From the NCBI RefSeq assembly GCF_000415985.1, contig NZ_KE356561.1, positions 112,989 to 176,988 of the forward strand: a DNA stretch of 64,000 bases, written 5' to 3'. The DNA comes from Haloquadratum walsbyi J07HQW2. Lineage in GTDB: Archaea > Halobacteriota > Halobacteria > Halobacteriales > Haloferacaceae. Below the pieces are notes generated by a model. That model ran no database searches. It saw only the letters and a program-made list of their open reading frames with translations, and was not told the DNA's origin. The position numbers and the translations under genes are program-made. Positions 20,879-30,868 of the stretch are shown piece after piece; position 1 is the stretch's first letter; every line of letters begins with the position of its first letter.

Positions 20879-21520
20879 ATCGGCGATACGTGATGATATC
20901 TAAAAATGGACACTGTTTGAGCCTGATTAGTTGTTGGGTACTCATGAACGGGACCGGTTTCCCGGGGGTCAGAACGTGGATTCTTGCGCGATCTGTCGAT
21001 ATGTGATGGTGTGTACATATATTTACTGACCCTCTATTTTCGAGAACTGGAGAGTATGGGCTGCTATTGCTAGATTTGTGATCTGGAATGAATGTGACCG
21101 AAGTAATTGACCGTATTCCCTTGGGGCAAACCCGAACATGCCGTCGAAAAAATTTGGCTGAGTACTACATACAATATTCGGATGACAGTTGCTGTGGATC
21201 GGAATTTAGGAATAGTGGAAGAGATACGTGCAGAATGTACACACTAACAGACAATTACCTTCGAATCTGAACAACGCTCAACTCGGCACAAAAGGCTCTG
21301 ATGACCTCTTGGGGCAAAAGGTGGATCATGAATGTGAAGCAGACATAACAGGGCAGTCTGATGCGGTTCTCATGTACAATTGTGGTGTATTCCAAAGCAA
21401 GAACGGGTCGAACGAAAACATAATCGAATCCTAGAACTCATTTGAGAAGGGGCGACTGAACCTGAGAGGTGCTCTGTCGTGGGGTTGGAATTATCACTGG
21501 TGGACAAGCATAGCAAAAGT
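20879..21520. other. Unassigned spacer
   Basis: Short open stretches (for example 21088-21270) are Cys-rich and unlike haloarchaeal proteins. I see no supported gene. Confidence 0.4.
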
Positions 21521-22152
21521 ATGGTTGACGTCGAGTGGGCTTTGAGTCAGCTTGAACAAGTCTTCCACTTTGAGGCTCATTTCAAGCTGGTTCTCGGAGA
21601 TGAGCTTGCCCAGATGTATGGAACTGAATGAGTTCGACTAGAATGGAACCCAAAGCCGGAAGTTACAGTCGATATCGGAGTACGACGAGGAGATGCCACA
21701 ATTCCTATTGAGCTGAAATACAAACCCGAAAAGACGACAATTAAAGACGCCGCTTTTGAGGAAACCTTCCAGTTGACACACCAAAGTGCAAACGACCTGG
21801 CTAGCTACGGTTATATGAACGATATCAGCCGTGTAGAGCAGGTTGTTGCCGATCAAGGAAGACACGGGTATGCGATTTTTATAACAAATGATTCGAACTA
21901 TTGGACTTCATCAGCTCATCAAGCCCTTTATGACGAGTTTCGCATCTACGAAGGACGCGAATTTGGTGACGAAAAATTAAGCTGCGAGAGCAGCGAGACT
22001 GGATGTCGAATGGGGAACCGATCAATTTGGACGGTCAGTACGTCGTTGAATAGGCTGACTATGAGTATCGTGAGGATATTAGTGTCTCGTCAAACTCTGA
22101 GTTCCAGAGTTTGGTACTCAGGGTAGATACACAGGTGGCAGTGGACGAGTAA
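21521..22152 (+). pseudogene. PD-(D/E)XK-type nuclease, dead
   Basis: From ATG 21521 the frame reads MVDVEWALSQLEQVFHFEAH and DELAQMYGTE, a TGA, then in the same frame LEWNPKPEVTVDIGVRRGDA, IPIELKYKPEKTTIKDAAF, GRHGYAIFITNDSNYW and IYEGREFGDEKL. VDIG followed by IELKY gives a Glu-x-Lys nuclease-like motif. After a frameshift near 21975 it resumes as LREQRDWMSNGEPINLDGQY, with a further TAG, and ends at 22152. At least three lesions. The family is inferred from the motif only. Confidence 0.65.
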
Positions 22153-22183
22153 GAGAATATAAGCTGATCTACCTCTGTGAACT

Positions 22184-22342
22184 AATACCGACACCGACCT
22201 CACAAATGCCGACCTTACTGATACTGACCTCCTCGATGCGGGTCTTACCGACGTCGATCTCCCAGCGGCGTGCGAGATTCTGAGTAACGAATCCACACTG
22301 TACCCACACAGATTTGACGAGTTATCTGTGCGAGGACAGTAG
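22184..22342 (+). pseudogene. Pentapeptide-repeat protein fragment
   Basis: Reads NTDTDLTNADLTDTDLLDAG and LTDVDLPAACE, five-residue repeats of the A(D/N)LxX type, then a non-repeat tail to a TAG at 22342. It has no start codon. Similar to the full gene at 44822-45301. Confidence 0.6.
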
Positions 22343-22432
22343 ATTATCCTCAATCCTGGGGGTCTTGATCAGCGTCAATTGAATGTGAGGAGACCGCTCT
22401 CTTATTGAGACGCAATGACAATACACTAGCCG

Positions 22433-22801
22433 ATGAAGAAGTCTCTCCCGATAGGTGTCCTGGTCGGTTGCTTCGTTGGGGGTCTCGTTTACCGATACCT
22501 GCTTTCGGATTGGTTTGTGACCGCAGCCATAACAGCGCTCTATAGCGGGATCGGATACTTTCTGGTAGCGTATGACATCTCACTCCTGTGCGGAGATGAA
22601 CAGTTCAGTTTCCAGGATACATACGACAGACTCGGTCATACCATCAGTCTCTTTGGAGTGAGTATCGGTCCGTGAGTGCCGATAGAGTATGTTGATTTCC
22701 AACTGTCTGAGACTGCCGGAGTTCTCATCTTGACAACTGGTATCGTTGCGTATCTCGTGATTCTCTCGGCTGCACAGAGTCGCCAGGCAAAGAGCACCTA
22801 A
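22433..22801 (+). pseudogene. Four-helix membrane protein with in-frame TGA
   Basis: ATG 22433: PIGVLVGCFVGGLVYRYLL and FVTAAITALYSGIGYFLVAY are helices, followed by a polar loop, then TGA at 22674. The same frame continues VPIEYVDFQLSETAGVLIL, TTGIVAYLVILSAAQSRQ to a TAA at 22801, supplying one more helix. A single nonsense change in an otherwise coherent gene; an 80-aa truncated product is possible. Family unknown. A convergent minus-strand scrap (TIPTAHGDLLRVTLAEIGIE) begins at its 3' end. Confidence 0.5.
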
Positions 22802-23224
22802 TCTGTTGTGCGATCAATCTCAATCCCGATCTCGGCAAGTGTGACTCTGAGGAGATCCCCGTGTGCGGTGGGAATAGTTGCGTTGTCTGCGAGAATCTCA
22901 GCTCAAGAATGGTGAGTGCAAGTCAAGTCGTGACAAGAGGAATGCAAACAGATTCACAGAGAACTTCCTAGAGACAGTGTGAGAATACCTCTCGATATTA
23001 GATATGTGGATCATTGATAAAGAGCCCATACACAAGTAAGATTATTGAGGGGACTCCCCCGGTGCCCACTCCAACAGGAAATGGCACTGCCGTTATCACC
23101 GACGTGAGTATCCCACACAGAAGTGGAATCGGGAGGATAAAGAGAAGAAGATCATATCGTGATTTAGTGAGACAATCTCATCGGGAGTGGGGGTACGTGA
23201 TCACGCCGGGAGCAGGGGTGTCTT

Positions 23225-23530
23225 GTCTGTGAGCCGGGGCAACTGGTCGAATGAACAGGCACGAAATCCCCGACTCGCGAAGACAATTATCCGGATGTCA
23301 AATTAAATTAACTGTTAACGCAAACCCCTCTGGAGTATAGCTTTCTCTCTGGAGGAGAGGGGATCGGAATCGGTGATACCTCTCACGAGTATAACGGCAG
23401 GTGAGTACAAGAACTGCGACTTGTACTCAACCAATAGAGTTTGATGAATTCAAAGACGGGAGCATAATTTCGCACTTCTAATCGCAAATAATTGATGACA
23501 GTGATCTCGTCTGGAGGAGGGGGTCATGCA
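23225..23530. repeat. Interspersed repeat C, copy 1
   Basis: Matches 44382-44690 closely: AGCCGGGGCAACTG, TTAAATTAACTGTTAACGC, GATACCTCTCACGA, CAAGAACTGC and CGTCTGGAGGAGGGGGT are shared. A third partial copy is at 44020-44160. Flanked by minus-strand hydrophobic remnants (for example FILPIPLLCGILTSVITAV near 23070-23140), suggesting dead small-membrane-protein genes around it. Confidence 0.75.
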
Positions 23531-23891
23531 ATTGCATCAGTCAAAGAAGATTGATCACGTCATGAACAGTGGCAGTATCACGGGTCCGCCGACATACACG
23601 AGGAGAATACCAATCGCTATCCAACTCATGGACAGATGTGTTAATCAACCCGCGGACTCATTAGATTACTGGATGGACCAACCCTCCCAAATGGCTCCCG
23701 TACGTCATCCTGATTGATGTTGGAGTCATCGCTCCAATACTGGTGACTGAATATATTAACGCAAACGAATCCCCCTTAGAAGGGTGTTCTCGACGCAACT
23801 GAGGGGGGTGACACGCAGAGAAAATCACATCTCTCGTTTTGCACAGTGGGTGCGTGTTTGAATGTGCAATAGTCCCGGATTGAACCGTACC

Positions 23892-23913
23892 GTGCCCCAA
23901 GATCATGGGGCAC
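23892..23913 (+). promoter_or_regulatory. 22-bp palindrome upstream of the 23937 gene
   Basis: GTGCCCC and GGGGCAC arms around AAGATCAT, ending 23 bases before the ATG. The paralogue at 49989 has the same element at 49882-49903 with compensating changes in the middle, so the fold or dyad is kept. A likely repressor operator, possibly for autoregulation. Confidence 0.55.
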
Positions 23914-23936
23914 CCCTCACCCCTGGTTATAAACAA

Positions 23937-24218
23937 ATGAGAATTCAATCAACCGATGACCGTGAGCAACTCTGGGAGAATCTGTGTGAAGCAACCGATG
24001 AACAAGCACGGAGCAAAGCACTCGATACAGCTCCGAGATATTATCTGAAGATGTGCGGTGGCGTGAAAGCGTATGGGCGAGGTGACGTGCAGCGATTGCT
24101 TGATGCAGCTGAAGAGCACGGATCACTCACCGCGCCGGAGATTGCAGCCATTCTCGATGAGCGGGAGCTGGTGCTACCCGGTGAATATGAGACACGCTCA
24201 TCGGGTGGCAAAGAATAA
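23937..24218 (+). CDS. Small haloarchaeal regulator-like protein (possibly DUF7692-like), 93 aa
   Basis: MRIQSTDDREQLWENLCEAT, ARSKALDTAPRYYLKMCGG, YGRGDVQRLLDAAEEHGSLT and APEIAAILDERELVLPGEY. The arrangement (short beta start, helix with SKALD, then a helix-turn-helix-like TAPEIAAILD) resembles small ribbon-helix-helix or winged-helix haloarchaeal proteins, often met in mobile regions. Assignment from general resemblance. Start ATG 23937 fits the conserved palindrome spacing. A degenerate paralogue with flanks lies at 49989-50293 and a 3' fragment at 50714-50791. Confidence 0.65.
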   Translation: MRIQSTDDREQLWENLCEATDEQARSKALDTAPRYYLKMCGGVKAYGRGDVQRLLDAAEEHGSLTAPEIAAILDERELVLPGEYETRSSGGKE

Positions 24219-24299
24219 CTCCGAAGTCAGTGATATGCGAAAGTACCCGTTGAGTGGAACTTCTGATTGAATGAAATGACTAATTCCTGACTTCGGAGT
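24218..24299. mobile_element. 82-bp miniature inverted-repeat element, copy 1
   Basis: Perfect 13-bp terminal inverted repeats ACTCCGAAGTCAG and CTGACTTCGGAGT, starting at the last base of the preceding stop codon. Copies of 75-81 bp lie at 50292-50372, 50591-50665 and 50791-50871. It could also act as a hairpin terminator after the 23937 gene, but an independent copy at 50591 without that gene supports mobility. Confidence 0.6.
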
Positions 24300-24656
24300 A
24301 TCATTGGTTTTTGATTAGAGATTGAAAACAGTTCCGTGCAGCGACGGAGATCGGGACTGCCGACGAGATGTAATAGACACGGACTTGTGCAAGACAACGA
24401 TGCGTCACACTCACCGTGTGAAGACCGTGTGAAGACCGTGTGAGTTCAAACGTTCACTAAACGTTTCACACGGGGCAAGTACCGATTACAACAATCATAG
24501 ATCCGAATGGTGTCCGTGTGTATATAGATTATACATATTAATTGTGAGGCTATTGTAGATTCAGATTACTGTTAAGAGTTGGAGCGTGTTCATGTCAATT
24601 GGACATAAACTTACTTTCGTGAGGGACGTTAACAATATACTTACCTGAGTGAAAAT

Positions 24657-24934
24657 ATGGGTGAGCAATCGAGTCTGTCAAAGTTTGGAGCAGAAGATTC
24701 CATGCAAGTGAATCAATATGAGTGTAGAATCTGTGGGCGTTCGTTTGACTCGAAGCAAGGTCGCGGGACTCACAGAGTGTCACACTCAGATGAACAAAGA
24801 GAGCAGACACTTATATCGGAATTACACAGAGTATCACCGGCTACTATGAGGATGGTGGTGATCCATATTATCTTAAACTTGGTGACACACCCTCAATACG
24901 GGATCGATTTGCAGACTTACTTCGGCGGTCTTGA
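24657..24934 (+). pseudogene. C2H2 zinc-finger protein, frameshifted
   Basis: ATG 24657 lies about 26 bases after CAATATACTTA, a good TATA box. The frame contains YECRICGRSFDSKQGRGTH and RVSH, a classical C-x2-C-x12-H-x4-H finger, then EQTLISELHR. The continuation is in another frame: SITGYYEDGGDPYYLKLGD, TPSIRDRFADLLRRS and a stop at 24934. In the first frame translation runs on to 25028 as unlikely hydrophobic sequence. Small single-finger proteins of this type are common in haloarchaea and may bind DNA or RNA. Confidence 0.65.
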
Positions 24935-25213
24935 ACACCCACTCCCACTCACGAGCCGAGAACCCAACTATGTCTTGAGAGCAGGGAAGCGCGACAGGAG
25001 ACACTACTCATTGGTTAGTCGCTACTGACACGCCACCGGGGGTAGCATCGGTGTGAAACTACCCACCATACAATATAACCTGTGTCAGAGTCCGTGTTCA
25101 TCGCGGATACTCCTCTTCGGTAATCTGGATATTGATGAGGGCAAAAGCTAATAGCATTTCATGACGGCTGAAGAGCGCATGAGATTTTTATATTCGCCAT
25201 CGGTTTGTCAGAT

Positions 25214-26093
25214 ATGCTTGATGTGAATGATGTTGATGACCGTGTCCAAGCACTCTTTCGAGCAGGTGCTTTCGCAGCCATTCTGACTGCTGGGACCTGG
25301 GTGTTCACCGATCGGTCACTCATCTCAGCCGCAGTTCCGTTTTTTCTCATTGTCGCGTGGCGAGTGAGTGAAGCATTTCTTCAGCCGTATGATATTCCAT
25401 CAGGTATCGACGGGATAGGCATTGGACTACTTCTCACCGTTATCAGCGGGTCATGGCTCATTGTTGGGACACCCCGACCATGGTTTCCTGTGATCGCGCT
25501 TGTGTGTGGGACTTGGTTCACTACTGACGGCTATAAGACATATCGTGATGGACCACCCGGTCATTCGGCTCACTCATATTTTGAGCACACTGACAGTGGG
25601 ATTGAAGCGATTCAACGAGTACAACGAGCGGGTCGTATCATACGTGCGGTTCGTGAATGTCCACAAACACCACCTGAGGTCGCAGCGGATGTTGGAATCT
25701 CTGAAAAAGAGGCGACAATTGCGCTTGAGAGTCTGACTGAACATGGGATGATAGAACAAGTCGGGTGTCAAAAAAGGGATAATGTAACTGATGAGATTGG
25801 GGAAATTGACGGCTCAGACTCAACGACTCACAGGGGCAGTATCATAACTGCCGAGACGGAGACGCATGCTGATACGAGTGAGCCGGGAGATGCCGAGAGA
25901 AATAAATCCCCGAGTTCTGAGACACAGACGCAGACGCAGACAGCAGACACAGCTATCCACAGAGCGTGAGTCACAACAACAACAGCATCAGCAAACGCTA
26001 TACCGCGCGAGTGAGGAAACATTCAGTGGACAACACAGAATCATGCAGGGACTTCGGTGGATTCCAAAGCGATTACTGCGACCGTTTCGATAA
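25214..26093 (+). pseudogene. Membrane-bound winged-helix protein, frameshifted in a CAGACG repeat
   Basis: ATG 25214 (MLDVNDVDDRVQ) is preferred over a TTG three codons earlier. Two hydrophobic hairpins (about residues 15-45 and 65-100: LLLTVISGSWLIVG; VIALVCGTWFTTDG) are followed by a winged helix (AGRIIRAVRECPQTPPEVAA; SEKEATIALESLTEHGMIEQ). A polar linker ends in CAGACG hexamers at 25924-25941. The annotated frame stops at 25969, but the continuing frame STERESQQQQHQQTLYRASE and HRIMQGLRWIPKRLLRPFR to 26093 is clearly the native tail. Possible membrane-tethered regulator, perhaps phase-variable. Confidence 0.6.
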
Positions 26094-26274
26094 CTTCTCA
26101 CGACGTTGAGTGAAGTTTGAACGTTGAATCAACGTTGATAAACGTTTAAATTTGATTCAAAAGAAGAGAAATATCATTCTCTCTGTCGATGAGTGAGAGT
26201 TGAACGTTTGAACACGTACACTACACGTTCAGCTATGTTCTTGACCTGCTGATCAGCGCATCGCCTGGGCGAAA

Positions 26275-26345
26275 AGTATTGTAGTTGCACAACTAACGGC
26301 AAGAATCTGTATAACTGAAGCACTAAGACGATTGTCTCAGCTGTG
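26275..26345 (+). promoter_or_regulatory. Conserved upstream region of the PGF-CTERM-like family, copy 3
   Basis: Carries AGTTGCACAACT, TGTATAACTGAAG and TCAGCTGTGCTTT in the same order and spacing as at 1803-1880. Confidence 0.45.
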
Positions 26346-26356
26346 CTTTCTCGAGG

Positions 26357-27261
26357 ATGGAAATAAATAATCGACGAGAGACACGTCCAAATGTGGCACT
26401 GAACTCGGCTTTCACGACAGGACTGATGCCAGCAGTCCTGATTATCGCAAGCATTTCACTCCTCACTTCGGTTGGAACCGTGACCGCTCAGCAGATTGAC
26501 ATCCTCCTCCGCCTTTAGACGGAGGAATCCTGAGTGTTGGAGATTTCAGGTTTGCAGTCCCACCGAACATCCAGACAGTAAGAATCTGAAGGGATGTGGA
26601 CTGTGGCGGATAGAGTGGGACAGGACTGCTGGCGATGGGAGTGCCAAGCCCAGCCCCTCCCGGGTCCACTCCTATCCTCCGTCATATGCGGACTCCCAGA
26701 GTTGGGTTTGCCTTGTGGCGTCCAGCAGACCTCAACGGACAGGCAGACCCAACGGACTCGGAGTTCCTGTGAGTTGTGCTTCCAGCAGTCAACTCCAGTC
26801 GAGTCGTATTCTGTGAGAATACGCTGGTTATCGACTGGGTCGCGATTCGATTATTGCTTGGTTGCTTGGGGCGGGCAGGCCGCCATCGGAGGACTCAGCA
26901 GAATCACTCTGTTCTAGCTTAATTCCTATCTTTTAAAACGATTGCTTGTCAGTTGAAACTATGGATTGTGAAATCTCGGGCTGGCTATCACACCGTGGAT
27001 TGTTACTCGGGCGTCGGATTCATTCTATCCTATCCTGTCCTGCGGGTAAAGGCGCAGGTATTCTCCTTGATTCTGTATAATACCACAGCCACAGCCACAG
27101 CCACAACAACACTAACACCAACAGTTCTCCCTGTCAATCTTTCTCTCATTTGGACCGGCTTTGTGTCACTACTTGTGGTAGTTGTCCTGTGTGTGCCAAT
27201 AGCGGTCTTAATATACAGGGTGCTTTTTTATGTAATATCTCTCATTATGAATCGATTATAA
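26357..27261 (+). pseudogene. Mini surface protein, copy 3, split by an IS200/IS605-like miniature element
   Basis: From ATG 26357 the frame reads LMPAVLIIASISLLTSVGTV and TAQQ, the signal peptide and mature start seen in the paralogues, then enters foreign sequence at 26496. Beyond the insert, from about 27080, NTTATATATTTLTPTVLP and SLIWTGFVSLLVVVVLC with a second hydrophobic helix finish at 27261. The Thr-Ala linker matches the paralogue at 51117. The C-terminal helix differs and lacks PGF. Inactivated by insertion. Confidence 0.6.
26496..27087 (-). mobile_element. IS200/IS605-type miniature element (internal deletion derivative)
   Basis: The right end on the plus strand, TTGACATCCTCCTCCGCC followed by TTTAGACGGAGG, is the hairpin seen at the 3' end of haloarchaeal tnpB-type elements. 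The other end contains CCTGCGGGTAAAGGCGCAGG, a subterminal hairpin typical of the left end. About 590 bp with no complete tnpA or tnpB frame. It must have been mobilised by a transposase elsewhere. Exact outer base at 27087 is estimated. Confidence 0.6.
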
Positions 27262-27555
27262 CCCACCGTGCTATTATGATAACCCATCCCATACAGATCG
27301 GCACAATCTTCACCGACTCCAAATCTCATCGGCTTCGCGATGGATCCCTCGCCCAGAGTATTCGATAGATTGCTGCGATGTCGACAGGTCAGTCTGTCCC
27401 ATCGTCTGTTTGATGAACTGCGATGATGCGCCGATTGCGAGCGATGAATCTTCTGTGCATCAGCGATGAGTCGGCCAAGCAACGGTGGTGGCGAGTATCC
27501 CGGATACTTCCCCAGACGGTGCAGGATGAGTATCCAATCATGGTGAATCTCTGAC

Positions 27556-28983
27556 TCAAATCCGACTCAGTCCGGCATATATTAATAATCCAACAGGAAT
27601 AAAGAGAAACGGACCAGCTACGACTGTGAATACAATCGCAGTCGTTGCTGCGACTTTCTCAGAAACATACATTCCGATAGGAACGACAAGAAACGAGAGT
27701 GCGAGTGCGGTTGCAGCGCCCATCACAGCCAAATCGCGATCAGGTCGGTCTGTCTGGGTAACCGGAAGGTCAAGCGTCTCAACTGCTGTGTCAATGTTGC
27801 TCACTGGACCAAACTGTATGTCTCGATCAATCTTCTCAACAGTGATATCGAGCGTGCCAGTATCAAGAAGACGGTCGGAAACCGCGTTTTTCACCTCAAA
27901 CTCGGCTGTCTGCACCGGTGCAATCCACTGTGGAGCATCTAAGACGGTATCATATGCAACAATCGACTCACCACGCCGTTGATACTCGATTGTTCCATAC
28001 CGAAAATAAAAGCTCAGCACTTGGGCACCGAAGACCGCAAGTGGAATTATCATCGCAACACCGATGAGTAACGGGTCCCCGATGATGACAGCAACCGCAG
28101 GAACCACGAGCGAACCAACACCAAACCGATTGAAAACTCCCAGAATAATCGTCGAGATTGATCCTAAAAGCACCGCACGTCTGTCAGTGCTCACCCGTGC
28201 GCTCACCTCCGCATCAGGGAGCGTCAGTTCTGGTTGCGGTTCGATTTTATCCTCGTCACTGCGGGACATCTCAAACACGCGGGTGATCTGTTGACGACTG
28301 AAATCAGGCAACCCTCCGAGGATTGACGTCTCAACATGTTCGGCATAAAATCGACGCACCGAAATGATTGCTTTTATGATAACAATAAGAAAAACTAACA
28401 CACCACCGGTTGCACTGTCTCCAGCAGTACTGAGAATGCCAACAGAGAGAACAACTGCGGAAAACTGCGCTGGTGTCTGAATGATTGCTTGTGCAGAAAC
28501 ATCCACATATTCATTATCACCGATATACTCAGTTATAAATTCAAATACCTGCATACCGACTAGCGCCGCAATACTCAGAAGAATATCAACTGAAAATATG
28601 GACTCAGGACCCCCAAACCACAAAAACAGGACACTGAGAGGGGCCCCAACTGATATCCAGAGTCCAAGTATTGTGAGTGCAAATGGAATATTTCGAGGGT
28701 AGATTGGTGGCCATCGATTAAATAACTGGAGTCCCCCTCGTTTTGCGCGAAGTTCATGTAGCGGTTCCATTTTGGTCTGCAGTCCTGGCGATCCCTGCTC
28801 AGCGAAGAGTGATTTTGTGGCAGCGATGAGAACGGTCATCACTGCCTCAACCCAATAGATAAGTAAAATTGCCCGAAGATTCCACTCACCGACGACAATC
28901 CCGATCAGTGGGAGCAGGTTCACAATCAGAACACCCAACCCGCCGAACACAATCGTTGAGACTGAAAGAAGCCGATTGCGCAT
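27556..28983 (-). CDS. DUF6498-type multispan membrane protein, 475 aa
   Basis: About ten hydrophobic segments in two blocks separated by a polar region. The N-terminal block has LLIYWVEAVMTVLIAATKSL followed by FAEQ, the YWxE...K-LFA pattern of DUF6498 proteins, and the internal EFITEYIGDNEYVD region. The C-terminal half carries a soluble domain (AYDTVLDAPQWIAPVQTAEF; VEKIDRDIQFGPVSN) between helices. Divergently arranged with the 29392 gene, which shares the N-terminal pattern. Function unknown. No frameshifts. Confidence 0.75.
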   Translation of the reverse strand: MRNRLLSVSTIVFGGLGVLIVNLLPLIGIVVGEWNLRAILLIYWVEAVMTVLIAATKSLFAEQGSPGLQTKMEPLHELRAKRGGLQLFNRWPPIYPRNIPFALTILGLWISVGAPLSVLFLWFGGPESIFSVDILLSIAALVGMQVFEFITEYIGDNEYVDVSAQAIIQTPAQFSAVVLSVGILSTAGDSATGGVLVFLIVIIKAIISVRRFYAEHVETSILGGLPDFSRQQITRVFEMSRSDEDKIEPQPELTLPDAEVSARVSTDRRAVLLGSISTIILGVFNRFGVGSLVVPAVAVIIGDPLLIGVAMIIPLAVFGAQVLSFYFRYGTIEYQRRGESIVAYDTVLDAPQWIAPVQTAEFEVKNAVSDRLLDTGTLDITVEKIDRDIQFGPVSNIDTAVETLDLPVTQTDRPDRDLAVMGAATALALSFLVVPIGMYVSEKVAATTAIVFTVVAGPFLFIPVGLLIYAGLSRI

Positions 28984-29391
28984 ACAGATATAATTATTAT
29001 CTCAGTTGGCTCAAATATAGTTAATCTCCCAGCTAACTCTCAAGAAGTGAAACATAAATAAAGAGACTTTCGCCCAGTCTAGCTTCTCCCTGTGCGACAT
29101 CTATACTCACCTCACTCTCACACAATCGCATGACTGCGTGAGTTCTGAATAGTTAAATAATTGAATACATGATATTCAGTATCATGCATATCCGCCTATG
29201 TCAAGAAATGGATCAACATAAAATAACATAATTTGTTACTTGGATGTGTTTCTTCGAGGTCCATTCAGCACTTCTTTGTACGAGTCAGGCCCGGATAACC
29301 TGAAGAGAAACCCGACCGGTGTCTCATATGGCATAGATACATATAATATAATATTCTTTTCGCTGACACACATACATCTCCTAAGAGCTCC
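28984..29391. other. Divergent promoter region between the DUF6498 genes
   Basis: AT-rich (ATATAATTATTATC just upstream of 28983; ATAATATAATATTC about 40 bases before 29392). It should hold the promoters of both divergent genes. No ORF supported. Confidence 0.5.
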
Positions 29392-30132
29392 ATGAGACGG
29401 ATTTCTTTATTATACGCAGCCGCCCCTGATATCAGGCTTCTCTCGGTAATCGTTGCTAACAGCGCACCAATGATTGGGATACTCGGATTTCAGACGTCGA
29501 CCGCAGCACTGCTACTGTTCTATTGGCTTGAACTTGGTGTATTGGCAATATGGGGTCTCATCAGGGCTCTCTTCGCTGGCACCGTTCCCGAAGTGAATTT
29601 TGATCAGGAGGTAATTTCGACGTCGACTCTCAAAAGATATAGCAGGTGGCGTGAGAATCACCTCACAATTCCAGGGACTGAGATTGGTATCTATTATGGA
29701 ACGATTCCGGCTTGTATTTGTTTTGTCCCCTTGCTCACCGCCGTGTGGCTTGGATTTGGCGGGTTTGTCGCTGGACCAGTCATCGTCGCAACCGACACGA
29801 CTGAGACACCACTGTGGGTAATCACCGGTGCTCTCACAGTGTTTATTTTCGAAGGTGGGCAGACGATGATTAACTATTTTTATACTGGCGGTTACCAGAA
29901 CACGAATGCGTTGATGCCAGTCAAGGGAGTGTTCTGGAAGGGTTTTGTGTTGAGTCTCGTTGGACTGTTCATTTTCATCTTTGCGAGGGAATTTGCAGAA
30001 GGCAAAACGGCTAGTATTGAGACTGCAGCCAGTACGGCAATTGTTTCATCCGTTCTCCTCTGTAAGTTTGTGATTGATCTGACGGGATACTATCACAGTG
30101 CACGTGATCAGTCACTTACAGAGAGAATCTGA
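29392..30132 (+). CDS. DUF6498-type membrane protein, 246 aa
   Basis: Six or so helices: LLSVIVANSAPMIGILGF, LLLFYWLELGVLAIWGLIR followed by ALFAG (the family's YWxE...LFA signature), CICFVPLLTAVWLGFGGFV, LWVITGALTVFIFEGGQT, GFVLSLVGLFIFIFA and STAIVSSVLLCKFVIDLTG. The loop with NYFYTGGYQNTNALMPVK matches the position of EYIGDNEYVD in the larger divergent homologue. Probably a paralogue of its N-terminal half. Intact; role unknown. Confidence 0.75.
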   Translation: MRRISLLYAAAPDIRLLSVIVANSAPMIGILGFQTSTAALLLFYWLELGVLAIWGLIRALFAGTVPEVNFDQEVISTSTLKRYSRWRENHLTIPGTEIGIYYGTIPACICFVPLLTAVWLGFGGFVAGPVIVATDTTETPLWVITGALTVFIFEGGQTMINYFYTGGYQNTNALMPVKGVFWKGFVLSLVGLFIFIFAREFAEGKTASIETAASTAIVSSVLLCKFVIDLTGYYHSARDQSLTERI

Positions 30133-30632
30133 GGGTACAGACAGTTGTGACTGAGACAAGCTCTCTGTCTGAGAGACACCCACGGTCACAGTGACGATAT
30201 CGGTCGACAGAATGTGAGAGCCGTCTTTATACCAACATTAGCGAGCAGTGATATTGTAGCAATACAGATTTTCGCTGTAACTTGTGTGAGTAAAGCAGAA
30301 TTACATTCTGTTTACGAAAAAGCTCTTGCTCAGTTTCAACACCACTTCTCAGTTCGAACATCTCCAGTGAATCGTGCTGAATTCCAGCCTTTCGGATGCC
30401 TCGTGAATCCCGGAATCGCGAGTATGCATTTTGGACATGTCTGCTTTTTATAGGGACACTACTCTTCATCCGTCAGGTGACTGAGTGACTCGGTGGAGAT
30501 TCAATATCACTGCTATCCTATGAACTCATGTCTTGAGCACGACCCCTAGCTGGGATTCGGCGTGGTCATGGCGGCTTCGGGTCCCCCCAGATAGGCTGAT
30601 GTTATTCGTAAGATGCTATCTACAGTCTAGGC
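30133..30632. other. Spacer without convincing gene
   Basis: Both strands are open around 30214-30469, but neither translation resembles a protein family or haloarchaeal composition. Nothing else seen. Confidence 0.4.
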
Positions 30633-30868
30633 ATGGCGTCAAAACACCGTGTTAGCGTAGTTGATCATGAGGAAACAAACGGAAAGAAGATTATTCGCCG
30701 GACTACCGATTTACCTGGCATCACTGAATCATATGAAGCTATCATGTCGAAAGGCGACCTGGAAAAGTAGCTACCCAGCTGGCTGAAAAATTAGATATGA
30801 CGGTAGTCTCACAAGAAGACAAAGCCGCTATCAATCACGCCCGGCGTGTGCTATGCGACGATGACTAA
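30633..30868 (+). pseudogene. First gene of a small decayed pair
   Basis: MASKHRVSVVDHEETNGKKI, IRRTTDLPGITESYEAIMSK and GDLEK, then a stop; a one-base shift restores VATQLAEKLDMTVVSQEDKA and NHARRVLCDDD to a TAA at 30868. About 78 aa when joined. Its stop overlaps the next gene's start (ATGACTAA), typical of a translationally coupled pair. Not recognised; toxin-antitoxin-like size and layout, but no motif to support that. Confidence 0.5.

Noticed and set aside
22433-22801. Selenocysteine or pyrrolysine readthrough
   Set aside because: Different stop codons interrupt different genes, and neither system is expected in haloarchaea of this type; no SECIS-like hairpin or pyl gene seen.
26496-26917. 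Plus-strand frames of about 106 codons over the miniature element
   Set aside because: GC-rich Ser/Trp/Arg sequence from element DNA; the element is oriented on the minus strand and has no intact gene.
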